A stretch of DNA of 8,212 bases from DASPKO01 sp035628055 (GCA_035628055.1 DASPKO010000302.1:1-8212); one strand, 5' to 3'. Shown: positions 1 to 7,090, numbered from the stretch's first letter. Notes: generated by a model not told the origin, from the letters alone. Translations and numbers: made by a program.

Positions 1-36
1 GTCGAGGCGGACGACCGCGGAGAAAGATCATCATGA
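1..36 (+). CDS. 3' end of an upstream gene, possibly flgA (partial)
   Basis: Reading frame 1 from the left edge encodes VEADDRGERSS and ends at a TGA at 34-36. This TGA overlaps the flgH start as ATGA (33-36), a junction typical of translationally coupled operon genes. In many flagellar operons the gene before flgH is flgA, the periplasmic P-ring chaperone, and a VEA-type ending would suit it. Eleven codons cannot identify a family, so flgA is inferred from neighbourhood only. The frame used by flgH is also open to the left edge, so the exact identity of the upstream frame is unproven. Confidence 0.35.
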   Translation, partial: VEADDRGERSS

Positions 37-776
37 GCCGCCGCATCGTCTGCCTGGCCTTCACCATCGTCCTGGCCTGCGCCCCGGCCGCGCGGGCGCA
101 GAGTCTGCTCCGCCAGCCCCCCGCCGCGCCGGCCCAGATACCCGCCGCGCCGGCGCCCGGCGCGCCCCCGGCCGCCTCGGCGCCACCGCCGTCGGCGGCG
201 CCGTCGGCAACCGGACCGGACGTCCGCCAGGCGAGCCTGATCGCGGTGACGCCCCCCGAGCCCAGGCGCTGGCAGGCGCACGACCTGGTCCAGATCATCA
301 TCAACCAGCAGAGCGTGCAGAAGTACGAGCAGAGCCTCGACACGCAGAAGAAGTACGACCTCCGCGCCGAGCTGGCCAAGTTCCCCAGCCTGCGGCACCT
401 GCTCGAGGCCCAGCTCCGCGGCGGCGACTCCACGCCGATCGTGGAGGTGGACGCGGGGGGTGGCACCAAGTTCAACGGCGAAGGGACCTTCGAGCGCACC
501 GACCGCTTCACGACGCGCGTGGGCGCCACCGTGCTCGAAGTGAAGCCCAACGGGACCCTCCTGCTCGAGGCCCGCATGGTCAGCGACTCGGGCGGCGAGA
601 CCACCACCCTGGTCGTCGCGGGGCTCTGCCGGCCCGAGGACATCACGCTCCAGAACACCATCCAGTCGAACCAGATGTCGGACCTGGTGATCCGCGCCGA
701 GAACACCGGCGAGGTGAAGAACGCCGCCAAGAAGGGGTTCATCCCCAAGGTGCTCGACGCGATCTTTAATATCTAG
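33..776 (+). CDS. flgH: Flagellar L-ring protein FlgH
   Basis: FlgH forms the outer-membrane L ring, the bushing around the distal rod of diderm flagella. The 247-residue product has an N-terminal export signal: R3-R4, then a hydrophobic stretch at 5-15. Two cleavage options are visible: a lipobox-like V13-L14-A15-C16, and an AxA site A20-R21-A22 before Q23. Residues 28-62 form an Ala/Pro-rich linker that is not part of the family core. The FlgH domain runs from about 70 to the end. It contains the strand-rich block FNGEGTFERTDRFTTRV (147-163), then KPNGTLLLEA (171-180), and ends in GFIPKVLDAIFNI, matching the family's closing G-(F/W)-(I/L) helix. The start at 33 has GGAG at 19-22 and overlaps the upstream stop. 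Length is near the usual 220-240 residues plus the linker. Confidence 0.93.
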   Translation: MSRRIVCLAFTIVLACAPAARAQSLLRQPPAAPAQIPAAPAPGAPPAASAPPPSAAPSATGPDVRQASLIAVTPPEPRRWQAHDLVQIIINQQSVQKYEQSLDTQKKYDLRAELAKFPSLRHLLEAQLRGGDSTPIVEVDAGGGTKFNGEGTFERTDRFTTRVGATVLEVKPNGTLLLEARMVSDSGGETTTLVVAGLCRPEDITLQNTIQSNQMSDLVIRAENTGEVKNAAKKGFIPKVLDAIFNI

Positions 777-834
777 GCAGTCGGCCCGGGCCCACGACCC
801 GCGAGCCCGAGCGAGCGATTGTCCTCAGCGCGCG

Positions 835-860
835 AGACCGCGAGCGCGAGCGAGCGGTCT
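835..860 (+). promoter_or_regulatory. Hairpin in the flgH-flgI gap
   Basis: AGACCGC at 835-841 is the exact reverse complement of GCGGTCT at 854-860, giving a 7-bp stem with a 12-base loop. A G-T wobble could add one pair. Three T residues lie at 860-862, too few for a convincing intrinsic terminator. The hairpin sits in the 171-base gap between flgH and flgI, which also holds several GAGCGAGCG-like direct repeats. It may reduce read-through or stabilise an mRNA end, but no function can be shown. Confidence 0.3.
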
Positions 861-921
861 TTCCCGCGCACGAGCCGCGCTCCGATCCTGCCCGCGCCAA
901 ATCCCGCTCCGCGATCCGGCA

Positions 922-944
922 CGCCGGTTGCGAGCCAACCGGTG
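922..944 (+). promoter_or_regulatory. Hairpin directly before the flgI start codon
   Basis: CCGGTT at 924-929 pairs with AACCGG at 937-942. The stem can extend outward through a G-T wobble (923-943) to a C-G pair (922-944), and inward through G930-C936, leaving loop CGAGC. The structure ends 3 bases before the ATG at 948. No ordinary Shine-Dalgarno sequence is visible for flgI: the only purine-rich element nearby is GAG at 932-934, inside the loop. The hairpin may therefore modulate initiation at flgI. This is a structural observation only. Confidence 0.4.
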
Positions 945-947
945 CCC

Positions 948-2135
948 ATGGCCCGGTCGCGCATTAACGTCCGCCTCTCCGCCTCCGTCGCGCAGCTTGC
1001 GGCGCTCCTGGCTGCGCCCACCTCTGGCATGGGCCAGCCCGCCGATCCGGCCGGGGCCCCGGGCGCGCCCACGCCCGCTGCCGCGGCCCCGGCGGCGGAT
1101 CGGCCCGGCGCCTCCATCTCCATCCAGGACATCGCCCGCCTCGGCGGGCAGGGGAGGAGCCCGCTCCGCGGTATCGGCCTGGTCGTGGGGCTCAATGGCA
1201 CCGGCGACCCGGGCACCGAGCTGGCCCTCGCCAGGCCCCTGGCGCAGGTCTACGCCGCCAACAACGTTCCGCTGCCCGACCTCAAGGAGCTCGCCCGCTC
1301 CAAGTCCGTGGCGCTCGTGTGGGTCTCGTGCGAGGCGCCCGAGACCGGGGCCCGCGTCGACGACCGGCTGGACGTGACGGTGAGCGTGATGCACAGCGCC
1401 ACCAACCTCGAAGGGGGCGAGCTGCTCCTCACGCCCCTCACCGGGCCCTTCGCCGGCGACGCGCGCCTCTTCGCGATGGCCTCCGGGCCGGTCTCGGTCC
1501 CCAGCCTGTCCAATCCCCGCGTCGGCCGCGTCCGCCTCGGAGCCCAGGTCACGCGCGACATCCGCTCGGCGCCGATCGGCGACGTGCTGGAACTGGTCAT
1601 CGAGCCGCACGCGCGGGGGTGGCCCACCACGCGGGCGATCGCCACGGAGATCAACGGCCTGCTCGGTCAGGACGAGGCCGGGGCCGACCCGCCCGCGCGG
1701 GCCGTGGACGAGGCCACCGTCCGCGTCGCGGTCCCACCCGCCGAACGGGCCGACCCGGCGGCGTTCATCTCGCGGATCGTCTCGGCGCGGCTGAGCCCGG
1801 CGCTGCTGGACCTGCCGGCGCAGGTGATCGTCAACGAGCGGACGGGCTCGATCGTGGTCACGGGCGACGTCGAGATCTCGCCCGTCGCGATCGAGCACAA
1901 GGACCTGGTGGTGACCACCGTCGTGCCGCCCCCGACGCCCACGCCCCAGGACCCGCTGGTGCTCGAGCAGAACTGGGTGGGGCTGGCGACCGGGGGGCGC
2001 GGGAGCGAGCGGGCCCGCCTGGCCGACCTGCTCGAGGCCTTCAAGCAGCTCAACGTGCCGGTAAAGGACCAGATCGCCGTGCTTGCCCAGATCCATCGCT
2101 CCGGGCGTCTGCACGCCCGGTTCATCGTGGAGTAG
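948..2135 (+). CDS. flgI: Flagellar P-ring protein FlgI
   Basis: FlgI is the periplasmic P-ring protein that assembles around the rod at the peptidoglycan layer. From the ATG at 948 the product has 395 residues, in line with about 365 for the enterobacterial protein plus a low-complexity Ala/Pro segment (31-53). The N-terminus is a Sec-type signal: Arg at 3, 5 and 9, and a hydrophobic region at 10-25. Family blocks are clear: IQDIARLGGQGRSPLRGIGL followed by VVGLNGTGD (59-87), LDVTVS with LLTPLTG (141-166), VIVNERTGSIVVTGDVEISP (293-312), and a C-terminal helix pair (357-391) ending HARFIVE. The frame is open upstream to a TTG at 819, but the extra 43 residues are Ser/Pro-rich and would displace the signal peptide. 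ATG 948 is therefore preferred; GTG at 942 is also possible. No good Shine-Dalgarno precedes it. Confidence 0.93.
   Translation: MARSRINVRLSASVAQLAALLAAPTSGMGQPADPAGAPGAPTPAAAAPAADRPGASISIQDIARLGGQGRSPLRGIGLVVGLNGTGDPGTELALARPLAQVYAANNVPLPDLKELARSKSVALVWVSCEAPETGARVDDRLDVTVSVMHSATNLEGGELLLTPLTGPFAGDARLFAMASGPVSVPSLSNPRVGRVRLGAQVTRDIRSAPIGDVLELVIEPHARGWPTTRAIATEINGLLGQDEAGADPPARAVDEATVRVAVPPAERADPAAFISRIVSARLSPALLDLPAQVIVNERTGSIVVTGDVEISPVAIEHKDLVVTTVVPPPTPTPQDPLVLEQNWVGLATGGRGSERARLADLLEAFKQLNVPVKDQIAVLAQIHRSGRLHARFIVE
2101..2120 (+). promoter_or_regulatory. Perfect hairpin at the 3' end of flgI
   Basis: CCGGGCGT at 2101-2108 pairs perfectly with ACGCCCGG at 2113-2120 around a CTGC tetraloop. 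It lies within the last codons of flgI, encoding the region around GRLHAR, and 17 bases upstream of the flgJ-like start. There is no T-run after it, so it is not a standard intrinsic terminator. An effect on mRNA stability or on coupling to the next gene is possible but unproven. GC-rich codon choice could also create it by chance. Confidence 0.35.
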
Positions 2136-2137
2136 CC

Positions 2138-2560
2138 ATGACCGCCGGACTCGGGCAACGCGGATCGGTCGGCCCGTTCACGCCGGTGTTCCCGCCGGTG
2201 CCCGGCGCGGCGCCTCTCCGCCCCGCCCTGGCGGGGCGCCAGCAGGACTTCGCGGGCCTGCTGGCACGGGCGGAGCCCCTGCGCGCCAGGGGTGATGCGC
2301 CGGAGCGGGCCCGTGCCGCGGCGGAGGACCTCGTGGCGATCACCTTCGTGCAGCCCCTGCTCAAGGAGCTCCGGGAATCCAACCGGGCGGCCCCCCCGTT
2401 CGCGCCCGGGCCCGCGGAGAAGCAGTTCCGAGCATTCGCCGACGCCGAGCTGGCCCGCCGGATCGCCTCGGCCTCCCGGTTCCCCCTGGTCGACGCGGTG
2501 GCCCGGCGCGTGCTGCGCGGCGCCGAGGCGCCGCCGCCTCCGGCACGGAGCGTCCCATGA
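2138..2560 (+). CDS. flgJ: FlgJ-type rod-binding protein, no muramidase domain
   Basis: This 140-residue protein carries the rod-binding region found at the N-terminus of FlgJ, which helps to cap and assemble the rod in the periplasm. The core is residues 60-128: AAAEDLVAITFVQPLLKELR, then a Pro-rich spacer, then EKQFRAFADAELARRIASAS and a short closing helix. This matches the family pattern of a helix ending in LLKELR followed by F.....(E/A)LAR.......(L/V)......R. The C-terminal glucosaminidase domain of enterobacterial FlgJ (about 313 residues in total) is missing, as in many non-enterobacterial versions. The start at 2138 has GGAG at 2129-2132 and lies 2 bases after the flgI stop. Residues 1-35 are Pro/Gly-rich. 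The 3' end overlaps flgN by ATGA. Confidence 0.8.
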   Translation: MTAGLGQRGSVGPFTPVFPPVPGAAPLRPALAGRQQDFAGLLARAEPLRARGDAPERARAAAEDLVAITFVQPLLKELRESNRAAPPFAPGPAEKQFRAFADAELARRIASASRFPLVDAVARRVLRGAEAPPPPARSVP

Positions 2561-3141
2561 GTCCGAGCCCAAACAGCTCGGGGCCGTCCCAGTCCGAACC
2601 GCCGGGCCCGCAGGAGCAGCCCGGTGGCGCCGGGGCGCTCGCGGCGGCCCTGGAGGACGTGCTGGCGCGGCTGCTTGCCGAGCACGAGAGTCTCCTGGTG
2701 CTGACCCGGGCCCAGCGGGCCGCGATCTCGTCGGCCGACGCGGCCGCGCTGGCCGCCGCCACCGGCGGCATGGCCGAGGTCGCGGCGCGGATCGCCGAGC
2801 TCGAGGCCCGCCGGAGTGCGATCACGGCGCGCCTGGGGGGGGAAGGACCAGCCCCGGCGAGCGGGGCGCCCGCGCCCGCCCCGCTGGCGCGCCTCGCGGG
2901 CCTGCTCCCCGCGGCGGCGCGCGAGCGCGTGCTGGCCCTGGCCGGCCGCTTGAAGGAGCTGCTGCTCACGCTCCAGCGGGAGCAGCGGGTGATTCGCGAG
3001 GCCGCGGCCGCCCTGGCCGGGCATCTCGACGGCCTGATCAAGCAGGTGGGCCGCTCGCTGGCCCACTCGGGCACGTACGGCCCGCGCGGGCTGGTGGCGG
3101 CGCCCGTGCAGGTCGTGTCGGCGCTGGACCTTCGCTCCTAG
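2557..3141 (+). CDS. flgN: FlgN-like export chaperone for FlgK and FlgL
   Basis: FlgN is a cytosolic, mostly helical chaperone that delivers the hook-filament junction proteins FlgK and FlgL to the flagellar export gate. The 194-residue product begins with a Ser/Pro/Gly-rich leader (1-24). A long helix follows (26-95), with the family pattern of EHESLL, then a short hydrophobic step and an ELEARR segment. After an Ala/Pro linker (97-110) a second helix (111-168) contains LLLTLQREQRVI. The TYGPRG block (173-178) and the closing ALDLRS resemble the usual FlgN tail. The start overlaps the flgJ-like stop as ATGA (2557-2560), and CACGGAG lies just upstream at 2544-2550. Position immediately before flgK and flgL supports the assignment. 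Sequence identity within FlgN is always low, so the call rests on pattern plus context. Confidence 0.8.
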   Translation: MSPSPNSSGPSQSEPPGPQEQPGGAGALAAALEDVLARLLAEHESLLVLTRAQRAAISSADAAALAAATGGMAEVAARIAELEARRSAITARLGGEGPAPASGAPAPAPLARLAGLLPAAARERVLALAGRLKELLLTLQREQRVIREAAAALAGHLDGLIKQVGRSLAHSGTYGPRGLVAAPVQVVSALDLRS

Positions 3142-3150
3142 GAGACGCCC

Positions 3151-4893
3151 GTGGGCCTCACCAGTTCGCTGCAGATCGGCCGCACCGCCCTGTCGGCCAG
3201 CCAGGTCGGCATCCAGGTGACCGGCAACAACCTGGCCAACGCGGCCACGCCCGGCTATTCCCGCCAGCTCGCGCTGCTGGCCCCGATGCGCGACGGCGCG
3301 TCGGGCGGCTCGTTCATCGGCCGCGGGGTGTACGTGCAGGGCATCCGCCGGCAGGTGGACCAGGCCCTGCAGGCCCGCCTGTGGTCCGGGCTCGCGCAGG
3401 AGAGCTCCGCGGGCATCGACTTCTCCCTGCTCTCGAGCGTCGAGGCGACGCTGAACGAGCTCTCGGATTCGGACCTCTCGAGCGAGCTCTCGGCCTTCTT
3501 CGGGTCCTGGTCCGAGCTGGCCAACAGCCCCTCGAGCGCCAGCGCCCGGGGCCTGGTCGTGCAGCAGGGGGGGTCCCTGGCCAGCGCCATGCGCACGCTG
3601 CGGCGCGACCTGGGCCGCCTCCGTGAGCAGGCCGACGCGCAGCTCTCCACCAGCGTGCGGCGCGCCGACGAGCTGCTCTCCCAGGTCGCCGGACTGAACG
3701 CCGAGATCGTGACCACCGAGGGGGGCGGGGGGCAGGCCAGCGGCCTGCGCGACCAGCGCGACCGCCTGATCGGCGAGCTGAACCGGTACCTCGACGTCTC
3801 GACCATCGAGCACCCGAGCGGGGCCGTTGACGTCCTGGTGGGCTCGACCCCCGTGGTGCTCGCGGGCACGAGCCGGGGCATCGAGCTGGCGCGCTCCACC
3901 GAGTCGGGCGCCCTGGCGGTCGCGGTGACCGTGCGCGCCGACGGGCAGACGCTCGGGGTGACCTCCGGCTCCATCGGGGCCCTGCAGCGCCAGCGGGCCG
4001 AGCTGGTCGAGGACACGATCGCTCGGCTCGACCGCCTCGCCTCGCAGCTCATCTATCAGGTCAACCGCATCCACAGCACGGGATACGCCGGCACGCCGCT
4101 GACCTCCGCCTCCGGCACGCTCGCCGTGCCCGTGGGCGATCGGGGCCGGGCCCTGAACGACCCCGCCAACGCCACGCTGGCGGCCTTGCCCTACGCCCCA
4201 ACCAGCGGCGGGTTCTTCGTCACGGTCACCAATACCGCCACAGGGGCCGCCCAGACCGTGCGGATCGACGTCGACCTCGACGGCGTGGACGCCTCCGGGG
4301 CCCCCGGCTTCGCCGACGACACGTCGCTCGACGACCTGACCGCGGCCCTGGGGGCCGTCCCGAACCTGACCGCCCAGCTCAACCCCGACGGCAGCCTGGC
4401 CCTGAGCGCGGCGGAGGGCTATTCCCTGGCCTTCTCGGAGGACACCTCCGGGGTGCTGGCCGTCCTGGGCGTCAACAGTTATTTCACCGGCACCAGCGCG
4501 GGCAGCATCGGCGTGCGCGGCGAGCTGGCCCAGCAGCCGGGCCTGCTCAGCGTCGGGCTCGTGACCGATGGGAGCCCCGCGGACAACGGGGCGGCCCTGG
4601 CCATGGTGGCCCTGCAGGATCGGGCCCTGGGCGGGCTCGGGGGGCGCTCCCTGCGCGACTCCTGGCTCGAGTCGGTCCAGTCGGTCGGCCTGCGCACGGA
4701 CGCGGCCCGCACCCGGGCCGAAGCCACGACCCTGGTGCGCGAGGGCCTCGAGGCCCAGCACGCCGCGGTCTCCGGCGTCAGCACGGACGAGGAAGCGATC
4801 AACCTCATGACCCACCAGCGCCAGTACGAGGGCGCCGCCCGGTTTATCACCATCGTCGATGAGCTGATGCAGACCCTGATGAACATGGTGTGA
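3151..4893 (+). CDS. flgK: Hook-filament junction protein FlgK (HAP1)
   Basis: FlgK is the first hook-associated protein, exported to form the ring joining hook and filament. The 580-residue protein carries the family's N-terminal signature NNLANAATPGYSRQ at 26-39. It closes with the matching D0 helix DEEAINLMTHQRQYEGAARF followed by ITIVDELMQTLMNMV. A coiled segment near 150-215 includes the L.DQRD-type block GLRDQRDRLIGELNRYLDV. Residues about 350-455 form a variable domain with the FlgK-typical FSEDTSGVLAVLGVNSYFTG. The start is a GTG at 3151; GGAG at 3141-3144 overlaps the flgN stop, spaced 6 bases. Length is close to the 547 residues of the enterobacterial protein. The 9-base gap to flgN implies joint translation. 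Confidence 0.96.
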   Translation: MGLTSSLQIGRTALSASQVGIQVTGNNLANAATPGYSRQLALLAPMRDGASGGSFIGRGVYVQGIRRQVDQALQARLWSGLAQESSAGIDFSLLSSVEATLNELSDSDLSSELSAFFGSWSELANSPSSASARGLVVQQGGSLASAMRTLRRDLGRLREQADAQLSTSVRRADELLSQVAGLNAEIVTTEGGGGQASGLRDQRDRLIGELNRYLDVSTIEHPSGAVDVLVGSTPVVLAGTSRGIELARSTESGALAVAVTVRADGQTLGVTSGSIGALQRQRAELVEDTIARLDRLASQLIYQVNRIHSTGYAGTPLTSASGTLAVPVGDRGRALNDPANATLAALPYAPTSGGFFVTVTNTATGAAQTVRIDVDLDGVDASGAPGFADDTSLDDLTAALGAVPNLTAQLNPDGSLALSAAEGYSLAFSEDTSGVLAVLGVNSYFTGTSAGSIGVRGELAQQPGLLSVGLVTDGSPADNGAALAMVALQDRALGGLGGRSLRDSWLESVQSVGLRTDAARTRAEATTLVREGLEAQHAAVSGVSTDEEAINLMTHQRQYEGAARFITIVDELMQTLMNMV

Positions 4894-4926
4894 GCGCCGT
4901 CGTAACCGAACCCCCGCGAGCCCCGC

Positions 4927-6981
4927 ATGTCCTCGATCCCCTCCAACCTCGGCCGCGTCCCCGACCTCCTCTCCTCGCAGGTCTCCATGGCGGGCCTGGC
5001 GCGCACGAATCTCTCGCTGCTGCAGATCCAGCACCAGATGTCCACGGGGAAGCGCGTCAACCGCGTCTCGGAGGACGCCGTGAAGGCCTCGGCGATCGCC
5101 GTCCTCGACGACCGCCTGGAGCGGGCCGAGCAGTGGCTGGGCAACCTGCAATCGGCCTCGGGCGCCCTGGGCATGCTCGACGACGCCGTGGGCGAGGCGG
5201 CCGACCTGGCCCTCGAGGCCCGCACCGTCGCGATGTCGCAGATCGGCGCCGGCTCGGACGCCACCACGCGCGCCAACCAGGCCGTGGTGATCGACTCCAT
5301 GCTGCGCCAGCTCTTCGATCTCTCCAACCGCAAGCGCAACGGGCTGCACCTCTTCGGCGGCTCGACGCCGGGCACGGCCCCGGTGATCGAGGCGGCGGGG
5401 GGCTACCGGTACGTCGGGCGCGGGGCCGGCCTGCTCGCCGACCTGGGCACCGCCGACGACATCCCGATCACCATCGGCGGCGACAACGCCGTGGGCCAGA
5501 TCTCCGCCCGCCTGCGCTCCACCGCCGACCTGAACCCGGCGCTCACCGGCGCGACGCGCCTGGCGGACCTGCGCGGGGCCCGCGGGCTGGGCATCGCCCC
5601 CGGCCCCATCGCGATCAGCTTTGCGGGCGGGCCCCTGGTCGAGGTCGACCTCGGCGGCGTTCAGACGGTCCAGCAGCTCGCCGAGCGCCTGACGGGGGCG
5701 CTCCGGCAGTACGAGCTCGACCAGGGCGTGACCATCCTGGGCCCCGGGGGTGTAGGCTTCAGCGGCGGGACGCTCACCATCGATGTCGCGGCGGGCGGAC
5801 CGCCGGCCCCCGTGCTGAGTTTCTCCGAGGTCGGCTCGGGCACCTCCGCCCAGGACCTCGGCCTCGCGGGGGTCTCATTCCAGGCCGGCTCGCCGGCGGG
5901 GAACGACGTCAACCCCCGGCTGACGTGGCAGACGCCGCTCTCCTCCCTCCCGGGCCTGACGCTCCCACCGGGGACCGTGCGCGTCCGCTTCACCAGCGCC
6001 GGCGGGTCCGCGGTCATCGACGTCGACCTGTCCGGGGCGCAGACGCTCGACGACGTCCGGGGGCGGATCGAGTCGGCGGCGCCGGGCGTGCGGGTGGAGC
6101 TGAGCGCCTCGGGCAACGGGCTGGACGTCTCGAGCGAGATCGCGGGGCCGGCCCTCTCGATCGAGAGCCCGCCCGGTGGCCCGGACACCGCAGGCGAGCT
6201 GGGCATCCTCTCGCTCTCGGCGCAGACGCGGCTGGCCGACTTCAACGACGGTCGGGGGGTTCGCGTGGTCCATGGCGTGGCGGACCCGCTCACGGGCCTG
6301 CCGACGCCGGCCCTGAACGCGGACTTCCGCATCAACCTCGGGGACGGGAGCGGTTTCGACGTCGACCTGCGCCCGCAGGACCTGGTCAATGTGCAGGCGC
6401 TCCTGGACCGGATCAACACCCAGGCGGCCGCCGCGGCCGCGGCCGGGCAGATCCCCGCGGGGGCCCTGGTGGCCGAGCTGAACCGCTCGCCCGCGGGCCT
6501 GGTGCTGCGCGACACGGGCGGGCTGGGGGCGCTGAGCATCGAGAAGCTGAACAACTCGGCGGCGGCGGAGGACCTGGGGCTGGCGGGCGGCTCGTGGGAG
6601 GCCGGGGGCGCAGCTTTCGTCGCGCAGGATCGCGCCGGGGTGCGCGTGAACAACCTGTTCACGGCGCTGCTCGACCTGGCGCAGGCGCTGCGGACCAACG
6701 ACAGCGATGGCATCACGCTTGCTGCCGCGGCCCTTCAGGAGAACGCCGACCGTCTGGCGGGAACCCGCGCCCTGGTGGGCGTCTATTCGAACCGCGTCGC
6801 GCAGGCGACGACCCGGCAAGAGGACCTCAAGCTGCTGGACCTGACGGCCCGCGGCGATCTTCAGGACCTGGACTACGCGGCGGCCTCGATCCGCTTCAGC
6901 CAGCTCCAGACCCAGCTCCTGGCGGGGATGCAAACCGCCGCCCAGGCGCATTCACGTTCCCTGCTCGACTTCCTGGGCTAG
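4927..6981 (+). CDS. flgL: Enlarged hook-filament junction protein FlgL (HAP3)
   Basis: FlgL is the second junction protein, lying between FlgK and the flagellin filament. Residues 1-150 form the conserved flagellin-type N-terminal coiled region, including LLQIQHQMSTGKRVNRVSED (31-50) and RKRNGLHLFGGS (135-146). Residues about 575-684 form the matching C-terminal coiled region, ending QAHSRSLLDFLG, the usual flagellin-family ending. At 684 residues it is about twice the enterobacterial FlgL (317). The extra length is a central insertion carrying three degenerate repeats (annotated separately). It could be mistaken for a flagellin, but position after flgK and before fliW favours FlgL. The Shine-Dalgarno is weak (GCGAG at 4916-4920), and the gene starts 33 bases after flgK. 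Confidence 0.9.
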   Translation: MSSIPSNLGRVPDLLSSQVSMAGLARTNLSLLQIQHQMSTGKRVNRVSEDAVKASAIAVLDDRLERAEQWLGNLQSASGALGMLDDAVGEAADLALEARTVAMSQIGAGSDATTRANQAVVIDSMLRQLFDLSNRKRNGLHLFGGSTPGTAPVIEAAGGYRYVGRGAGLLADLGTADDIPITIGGDNAVGQISARLRSTADLNPALTGATRLADLRGARGLGIAPGPIAISFAGGPLVEVDLGGVQTVQQLAERLTGALRQYELDQGVTILGPGGVGFSGGTLTIDVAAGGPPAPVLSFSEVGSGTSAQDLGLAGVSFQAGSPAGNDVNPRLTWQTPLSSLPGLTLPPGTVRVRFTSAGGSAVIDVDLSGAQTLDDVRGRIESAAPGVRVELSASGNGLDVSSEIAGPALSIESPPGGPDTAGELGILSLSAQTRLADFNDGRGVRVVHGVADPLTGLPTPALNADFRINLGDGSGFDVDLRPQDLVNVQALLDRINTQAAAAAAAGQIPAGALVAELNRSPAGLVLRDTGGLGALSIEKLNNSAAAEDLGLAGGSWEAGGAAFVAQDRAGVRVNNLFTALLDLAQALRTNDSDGITLAAAALQENADRLAGTRALVGVYSNRVAQATTRQEDLKLLDLTARGDLQDLDYAAASIRFSQLQTQLLAGMQTAAQAHSRSLLDFLG
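5554..6606 (+). repeat. Three degenerate FlaIN-like repeats inside FlgL
   Basis: Three protein-level repeats occur at residues about 210-321, 336-428 and 434-560. Each opens with a T.L..L/F motif (TRLADLRG, TPLSSLPG, TRLADFND), though the Gly spacing differs. Next comes a strand ending in VDL (ISFAGGPLVEVDL, FTSAGGSAVIDVDL, INLGDGSGFDVDL), then a helix ending (R/D)(R/G)(L/I), then a hydrophobic strand. Each closes with a LG(L/I) motif (AQDLGLAG, AGELGILS, AEDLGLAG). This resembles the FlaIN motif of flagellin variable domains, which is likely surface-exposed. The repeats are too diverged to be seen at DNA level. Confidence 0.65.
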
Positions 6982-7052
6982 CGCCGGGGGCCGGGCCGGG
7001 CGAGAAGAGCCACCCCGCCTCGGCCGCGGGGGGGCGGACCGACAGGACGTCG

Positions 7053-7072
7053 CCCGGCGCTGGAGCGCCGGG
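7053..7072 (+). promoter_or_regulatory. Strong hairpin with a TGGA loop in the flgL-fliW gap
   Basis: CCCGGCGC at 7053-7060 and GCGCCGGG at 7065-7072 form a perfect 8-bp stem around tetraloop TGGA. No T-run follows, so a standard intrinsic terminator is unlikely. It may mark an mRNA processing or stability boundary between flgL and fliW. It also exposes a GGA, the core of CsrA sites, but the A two bases before GG that is typical of CsrA sites is lacking. Confidence 0.45.
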
Positions 7073-7090
7073 GCTCTCGGAGAGAAGGCC

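Noticed and set aside
819..947. TTG start at 819 for flgI
   Set aside because: It would put 43 Ser/Pro-rich residues before a normal signal peptide, and no Shine-Dalgarno precedes it.
1319..2137. Upstream extension of the flgJ-like frame inside flgI
   Set aside because: The extension overlaps the conserved FlgI C-terminal half and encodes only Arg/Ala-rich sequence. The ATG at 2138 with GGAG before it is the sensible start.
2226..2242. Near-identical GCCCTGGCGGG-type palindromes in the flgJ-like gene and in csrA (7975-7994) as a dispersed repeat element
   Set aside because: Both are in coding sequence encoding ALAG with common GC-rich codons, and similar CTGGCG/CGCCAG pairs occur elsewhere (e.g. 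near 1229-1245 in flgI). Chance is the simpler explanation.
2543..2552. CACGGAG before flgN as another CsrA site
   Set aside because: The ANGGAN core is present, but the flanking bases (C and C) cannot close a hairpin around it, so it is probably just the Shine-Dalgarno.
3135..3144. Palindrome CTCCTAGGAG at the flgK ribosome binding site
   Set aside because: The perfect palindrome leaves only two bases for a loop. It arises from the flgN stop codon plus the Shine-Dalgarno and does not present GGA in a loop.
2122..5349. Minus-strand open frame of 1075 codons
   Set aside because: It lies opposite flgJ, flgN, flgK and the start of flgL, all well-supported genes. Its product is low-complexity, Arg/Gly/Ala-rich and shows no domain. 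Long antisense frames are expected at this GC content.
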